64,000 nt of DNA from Thioclava nitratireducens (lineage in GTDB: Bacteria > Pseudomonadota > Alphaproteobacteria > Rhodobacterales > Rhodobacteraceae), in NCBI RefSeq assembly GCF_001940525.2, contig NZ_CP019437.1, positions 2,708,501-2,772,500 on the forward strand. The letters run 5' to 3'. Both the position numbers and the translations under genes were made by a program. A model generated the notes under the pieces. That model worked only from the letters and a program-made list of their open reading frames with translations, did no database searches and had not been told where the DNA came from. This document shows, piece by piece, positions 58,049 through 64,000 of the stretch. The stretch's first letter is position 1. Every line of letters starts with the position of its first letter.

Positions 58049-58840
58049 ATGCTTACGCCTATGTACTGCCTGGTAATTAATTTGAGCACAGCGACCGCGC
58101 GCATGTCATTTATGGCCGATCAGCTGAACAGGCTGAAAATACCTTTTCAGAGGATCGATGCATTCACGCCAGAAATGGTAATGAATTATGAGAATTCGTT
58201 TGAATGGTCAAGCTGGGAGCGCCCTCTAAAAGACACTGAGAAAGCATGCTTTTTAAGCCATGTGGAAGCGTGGAAATTTGCCGCGGCACAGGATGAAAGC
58301 ACCCTCATACTAGAAGACGATGCGCTTCTTTCCTATCAGACGCCCAGTGTCCTAAATGCGATTGACGAGATCGAAGGCATTGAGCATGTGACCCTTGAGG
58401 TACGGACGCGCAAGAAGATCGTTAGTAAGATTGGGCGCGCGATCGGGTCCAAGCACCAACTACTCCGCCTCTATCAAGACAGGAGCGGCTCTGCTGCTTA
58501 CGTAATTTCGCCTTCTGGGGCGCGGAAACTTCTTGCGCGGGCGTCCAAAGAGGTCGCCCTCGCTGATGCGCTGATCTCCAAAGCCTATGAATTGAAAAGC
58601 TTTCAAGTCGAGCCGGCTTGCGGCGTGCAGCTAGACCGCGCGGCGGATTACGGCATTACAAATCCTTTTAATACCGTCTCTCAGATAGACTCAGGAAACC
58701 CAACGCCGATAACCAAACAGGCCTCTGGCTTTCGCGCCCGTCGGATCGGTGCGCAGCTTCGCATGGCCGCTCGCGCCCTAAGGCACGTTGGAATAGCTGA
58801 ACGGCGTGAAATTCGCCTAGACCCCGCGCATTTCCTCTAG
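58049..58840 (+). CDS. GT25-family glycosyltransferase (LPS/lipooligosaccharide type)
   Basis: 263 aa with the family-25 features YCLVINLSTATARMSFM, KACFLSHVEAWKFA, and LILEDDALL. The likely start is 58049 or the in-frame ATG 58061 (MYCLVIN). Probably works with the GT4 gene 121 nt upstream in making a surface glycan. Low GC and IS flanks indicate horizontal origin. Confidence 0.8.
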   Translation: MLTPMYCLVINLSTATARMSFMADQLNRLKIPFQRIDAFTPEMVMNYENSFEWSSWERPLKDTEKACFLSHVEAWKFAAAQDESTLILEDDALLSYQTPSVLNAIDEIEGIEHVTLEVRTRKKIVSKIGRAIGSKHQLLRLYQDRSGSAAYVISPSGARKLLARASKEVALADALISKAYELKSFQVEPACGVQLDRAADYGITNPFNTVSQIDSGNPTPITKQASGFRARRIGAQLRMAARALRHVGIAERREIRLDPAHFL

Positions 58841-59060
58841 GACTGACTTCGTCAGGCTTTCCACCACCGTTTTTTTCGCGCCGGTGCAAGCGGTGCACCC
58901 GATTGAAAACCCTGTCCTCAATTTGGAACCTCCGCCAAATTTCATTGGGAACCTGCCCCGCAGGTTCGCCCACCGAAGAACGGATGCAGCCGCCATACCA
59001 TGTGAACTGCCACGGAATTTTTCCTCCACCATCGATTAGAGTCCGACCCAACTTTGCTCT
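58841..59060. other. Gap between GT25 gene and IS remnant, no gene seen
   Basis: 220 bp, no supportable coding sequence. The IS-end-like CTGCCCCCTAAAAATTGG around 59065 begins the next element. Confidence 0.4.
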
Positions 59061-59061
59061 G

Positions 59062-59688
59062 CCCCCTAAAAATTGGACCGTTTGAAACTGGAGTTTTCAG
59101 CTAAGCTTTCCTGGCTGAGAGAGGAGCGGAAACGCATGAAAGCATCGAAGTTCACGGAAGCGCGAGACAGGCGTTCATTCTGAAGCAAGGCGAGGAAGGC
59201 ACATCAGTTGCCGAGATTTGTCGCAAGGCTGGGATCGGGCAGTCGACCTATTTCGCCTGGAAGAAGAAATACGGCGGGTTGTTGCCTGATGAGATGCGTC
59301 GGCTGAAGCAGCTTGAAGATGAGAATGCACGACTGAAGCGGATCGTGGCGGATCTGACACTTGACCGTGAGATGTTGTGAGACATGTCGTGCGGCGAAAA
59401 CTCTGAAGCCGGAACGGAGACGTGAACTGGTTCGCGGGATGTGCGCAGACTGGGCGGTCTCGATCCGCAGGGCATGTGGGGCCCTGAGGTTCGACCGCTA
59501 AAGCTACCACTACAAATCTCGCCGCATCGATCCGGTAGAGCTGAATCGGCGGATCAAAGAGATCTTCGAGACGCGTGTGCGCTATGGTTATCGGCGTGTC
59601 TACGTCGTTCTCGACCGGGAGGGTTGGGATGTCAGCATCAGGAAGGTCTACAGTGTTTACAGAGCCTTGGGGCTGCTGACCTGCCCCC
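59062..59688 (+). pseudogene. IS3-family remnant: OrfA and N-terminal half of OrfB
   Basis: OrfA from about 59136 (MKASKFTEA, then after a frameshift FILKQGEEGTSVAEICRKAGIG, YFAWKKKYGGLLPDEMRRLKQ, LKRIVADLTLDREML) followed by an OrfB N-terminus (RRIDPVELNRRIKEIFETRVRYGYRRVYVVL, IRKVYSVYRALGL). It ends at the left end of the next IS. Several frameshifts and stops. It stops almost exactly where the remnant at 55803 begins. Confidence 0.8.
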
Positions 59689-59714
59689 TGACCTGCCCCC
59701 CTTGGGGCCCTCGT

Positions 59715-60623
59715 TCATAACGAGAGTCTGCAGGTTTGAGATTGGTAGTCGGATCGGTTGTTGTGGGCAAGCGCGCCGGGCGCGGAGCCCTCAAATTGCT
59801 CAAGCGTCCGGCGCGCTTCGAGCGGCGTCTGGTTTCCCAGAGACGAGTGCGGTCTGACGGCGTTGTAGTCGTAGCGCCAGAGCGCCAACTTGCGCCGGGC
59901 ATCGTCCAGTGTGTCGAAGATCTCCTCGTTTAATAATTCGTCGCGCAGGCTTCCGTTGAAGGACTCGATGAACGCGTTCTGCTGCGGCTTGCCGGGGTCG
60001 ATGTAGTGCCAGGGAATGGCGTTCTGGTCGGCCCATCTCAGGATGGCCCGGCTGGTGAACTCCGTCCCGTTGTCGCTGACAATGCAAGCAGGCTTTCCGT
60101 AGATCCGCACCAGCGCATCGAGTTCACGGGCAACACGCTTGCCCGATATACTGGTATCGGCGACCAGGCACAGGTTCTCTCTGCAACAATCGTCGATCAC
60201 GGCCAAAATACGGAACTTGCGCGAGGCGCCGAAGCTGTCCGCCAGGAAGTCGAGCGACCAGCGCGCATTGGGATGCGCCGCCGCAGGCATCGGCGTGCGT
60301 GACCCGCGAGCCCGCTTGCGTCCACGCCGTCGCTTCACCGATAGCCCTTCCTCGCGATAGAGCCGATACAGCTTCTTGTGGTTCATGGTCATGCCCTTGC
60401 GCTCAAGCAGGATGCCGATCCGGCGATAGCCAAACCGGCGCCGCTTCCCGGCGATCTCCTTCATCTCCTCGCGGATCTCGGGGCAGTCCGGCGGGCGTGT
60501 GCGCCGGACCGTCTTGGGGTCGACACCGACAAGCTGGCAGGCCCGACGCTGCGAGATGTCATGATCCCGCATCGCCCTGAGCGCCGCCTCTCGCCGCCTG
60601 GTCAATGTCGTCAGTTCTTTCCC
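59715..60623 (-). CDS. IS407-like transposase OrfB (made by -1 frameshift)
   Basis: Integrase-core protein with DDE residues: [10 protein letters not shown] (D), IVSDNGTEF (D) and [16 protein letters not shown] (E). Frame opens upstream of orfA's end; expressed as OrfAB through the slip at 60617-60623. Complete and undamaged. Confidence 0.88.
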   Translation of the reverse strand, partial: GKELTTLTRRREAALRAMRDHDISQRRACQLVGVDPKTVRRTRPPDCPEIREEMKEIAGKRRRFGYRRIGILLERKGMTMNHKKLYRLYREEGLSVKRRRGRKRARGSRTPMPAAAHPNARWSLDFLADSFGASRKFRILAVIDDCCRENLCLVADTSISGKRVARELDALVRIYGKPACIVSDNGTEFTSRAILRWADQNAIPWHYIDPGKPQQNAFIESFNGSLRDELLNEEIFDTLDDARRKLALWRYDYNAVRPHSSLGNQTPLEARRTLEQFEGSAPGALAHNNRSDYQSQTCRLSL

Positions 60624-60874
60624 AGCAGATCCTTCAGAACCACGTTGTCGAGCATGGTGTCGGCCAACAGACGTTTGAGCTTGGCGTTTTCGTCTTCGAG
60701 CGCCTTCAGCCTGGCTGCCTCGGAGAGCTCCATGCCACCATACTTGGCCTTGAACTTGTAAAAGGTCGCCGGGCTGAGGCCATGCCTGCGGCACACATCA
60801 GCTGTCGGCATGCCTGCCTCCTGCTCCTTGATCATCCCAATAATCTGCGCCTCGGTGAAACGGCTTTTTCGCAT
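60611..60874 (-). CDS. IS407-like transposase OrfA
   Basis: 87 aa: HTH ([37 protein letters not shown]) and a leucine-zipper tail ([17 protein letters not shown]). The end of the gene holds G-GGA-AAG at 60623-60617, a slippery heptamer in the right frame for a -1 shift, so an OrfAB fusion should be made. Confidence 0.9.
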   Translation of the reverse strand: MRKSRFTEAQIIGMIKEQEAGMPTADVCRRHGLSPATFYKFKAKYGGMELSEAARLKALEDENAKLKRLLADTMLDNVVLKDLLGKN

Positions 60875-61061
60875 TCGTCTGCTCCTTCAGAGTTGGCGCA
60901 GACTCTACACTACGTTGAGGGATCCCGCGGGGGGCAGGTCAAGGTCATGCGCCGTTCACCGTCAGAAGGCCAGAAGCGTGGTCGTTTGGCTCGTGCGGGA
61001 CGGCGTCGATGTCGGGTCCGGCGACGCCCGCGCCTCCAGCCAGTAGCTTTGACTGCAGCGC

Positions 61062-61310
61062 TCAGTGAAGGCGCGCATGGACGAGGTAGCCGTCAACCGT
61101 TTTCTCGCCAAGCGCCTTCAGCGCCTCGAGCCGATGGAGGCCCTCGATCAGCACAAAGTTCTCCCCGTCCGCGCGGACCCTGATCGGAGTAAGTTGGCCG
61201 TGTTCGAGAATGTTCTCGGCCAGTTCGGTCATCTTTGCAATGTCGAGCGTCTTGGCACGCTTGACGGGCACACGGACGCGATTGATGGGGAAGACGGTTT
61301 TCTGGAGCAT
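61062..61310 (-). CDS. ParB-like N-terminal-domain orphan protein
   Basis: 82 aa from the ATG at 61310 (MLQKTVFPINRVRVP...). Segments IRVRADGENFVLIEGLHRLEALKALGEKTVDG match the ParB/sulfiredoxin-like N-terminal domain (G-L-H-R-L-E-A box), without a DNA-binding or dimer domain. A longer start at 61367 is possible. Lies between the IS and the rrn terminator; no ParA or parS nearby. Confidence 0.6.
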   Translation of the reverse strand: MLQKTVFPINRVRVPVKRAKTLDIAKMTELAENILEHGQLTPIRVRADGENFVLIEGLHRLEALKALGEKTVDGYLVHARLH

Positions 61311-61496
61311 ACGGGAACCTTCGGCTGGAAGGGAAAGAAGCACCGTAGCAGGATGCGTCCAGATCACAAAGCGAAGCGCGTCGTTCGCTCTGTATCGCCG
61401 TGTCGCGGCAGGGCACTATCGGCCGAGTTGCTTCATGGCCACACTCTTGAACGCGCCCTGTTTGCTTCCACATTGCTTCCACGGTGTTTTTCGAAA

Positions 61497-61522
61497 CGCA
61501 AAAAGCCCCGCGAACTGCGGGG
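61497..61522 (-). terminator. rrn operon terminator after tRNA-fMet
   Basis: CCCCGC-AGTTC-GCGGGG stem with tail CTTTTTG on the minus strand, 29 nt after tRNA-fMet. Confidence 0.85.
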
Positions 61523-61550
61523 TTAAAGCGTTGATATGACTTAGAAGATT

Positions 61551-61627
<77 letters not shown>

Positions 61628-61649
61628 TCCGTTGAGCTTTTGCCTTTTG

Positions 61650-61733
61650 TCAGGTTATGAGCCTGACGCGGCGATCGCGTTTTTCAAACTCTCGAGTAGA
61701 GTTTGTCTCGCTTGCGGGGTGCTCGATCCCGCG
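61650..61733 (-). pseudogene. Degenerate partial tRNA-fMet-like copy
   Basis: Repeats the anticodon arm exactly (TCAGGTTATGAGCCTGACG at 61650-61668 and 61584-61602, plus strand) and later carries GCTCGATCCCGCG, close to the 5' acceptor/D region of the intact tRNA. The rest is unrelated, so no functional tRNA. Confidence 0.65.
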
Positions 61734-61823
61734 TTTGTTCCCGAGGGCATTTAGTGTTTGCGATCGGGATTTTGTTTGTCATCGTTTTTTGAGAGATGAA
61801 GTTTTTCGTCGCTTCTTTCTAGG

Positions 61824-61938
61824 TTTGGCGGTGACCTACTCTCCCACGTCTTAAGACGCAGTACCATTGGCGCGACGGCACTTAACGGCCGGGTTCGGAA
61901 TGGAGCCGGGTGTTTTGCTCGTGCTATGACCACCAAAC
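61824..61938 (-). rRNA. rrf: 5S rRNA
   Basis: About 115 nt on the minus strand, beginning TTTGGTGGTCATAGCACGAGC and ending ..GTCACCGCCAAA; typical 5S core CCGAACCCGGCCGTTAAG. End positions are approximate. Confidence 0.92.
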
Positions 61939-62026
61939 CGAGGAAGAAGCGATGAAGTTCAAGTCGTACACTTTGTATTGTGCATGCTGTTTGATCGGTT
62001 ACCAGAGGTCTGGCTACTACCGGATC

Positions 62027-64000
<1,974 letters not shown>

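Larger units (their letters stand above)
59689..60941 (-). mobile_element. IS3-family (IS407-like) insertion sequence, intact
   Basis: Terminal inverted repeats TGACCTGCCCCCC at 59689-59701 and complement at 60929-60941, 1253 bp in all. Contains orfA and orfB in the -1 frame. Extra copy of TGACCTGCCCCC lies just outside the left end (59677-59688). No target duplication seen. Confidence 0.85.

Noticed and set aside
60942..61061. Possibility that the intact IS inserted into the right-hand IS remnant
   Set aside because: The sequence right of the IS does not continue the OrfB of that remnant recognisably, and no target duplication is visible.

Overview
The window looks like a chromosomal segment of a GC-rich alphaproteobacterium of the Rhodobacterales/Rhodobacteraceae (Paracoccus, Rhodobacter or Thioclava-like). 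The evidence is the rRNA operon with tRNA-fMet directly after 5S, the NirK/NirV plus NnrR-type denitrification set, the PcaQ-type pca operon, a TRAP transporter, and overall codon use. I cannot name the genus from sequence alone.

Layout. 1-3.6 kb (minus): two tandem LuxR-family regulators, then algD and the start of alg8, which is alginate-type exopolysaccharide synthesis running off the left edge. 4.2-8 kb: a universal stress protein and a choline/glycine-betaine ABC importer (choX, internal terminator, choW, choV). 8.3-15.7 kb: a LacI-controlled operon with binding protein, two permeases carrying extra N-terminal modules, a GH63-type hydrolase and an ATPase, probably for glucosylglycerate/mannosylglycerate or a related glycoside. 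The binding-protein gene has a one-base frameshift. 16.2-17.8 kb: a type III polyketide synthase with an isoprenylcysteine-methyltransferase-like partner. 17.8-27.6 kb: a 4-hydroxybenzoate/protocatechuate operon (pcaD-C-H-G, a BKACE/DUF849 gene, pcaB, pobA, TRAP dctP-Q-M) with divergent pcaQ. 27.7-33.2 kb: a hydrolase-like/glycosyltransferase pair, a MATE exporter, a lone receiver protein, a ribbon-helix-helix regulator and a GcvA-like LysR regulator. 33.3-37.7 kb: glycine-betaine demethylation genes (gbcA, frameshifted gbcB, an OYE-type dehydrogenase), which could use the betaine brought in by the ABC importer. 37.8-48.3 kb: denitrification island (pseudoazurin-nirK-nirV, nnrR, a DUF1858 protein, norCBQD, two tiny membrane proteins, nnrS, nnrU) with two near-identical TTG-N8-CAA regulator boxes. 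48.3-51.1 kb: divergent Zn/Cd/Pb P-type ATPase and MerR regulator with a clear MerR-type promoter. 51.4-55.8 kb: an MFS transporter, a secreted Gly/Ala/Asp-rich protein, and a divergent hmp/nsrR pair for NO detoxification (nsrR frameshifted). 55.8-61 kb: a mobile region with two complementary halves of one IS3-type element flanking two AT-richer LPS-type glycosyltransferases, then an intact IS407-like IS3 element with a clean -1 slippery heptamer. 61-64 kb: a ParB-like orphan, the rrn terminator, tRNA-fMet with a degenerate partial copy next to it, 5S and part of 23S rRNA (minus).

Three genes (sugar-binding protein, gbcB, nsrR) are each broken by a single-base change in a G (or C) run. Correcting one base restores a full family-length protein each time. 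This points to consensus-sequence errors, or less likely to slippage-type variation. Nitric oxide is a recurring theme: production (nirK), consumption (norCB), sensing (nnrR, nsrR) and detoxification (hmp) all lie within about 18 kb.
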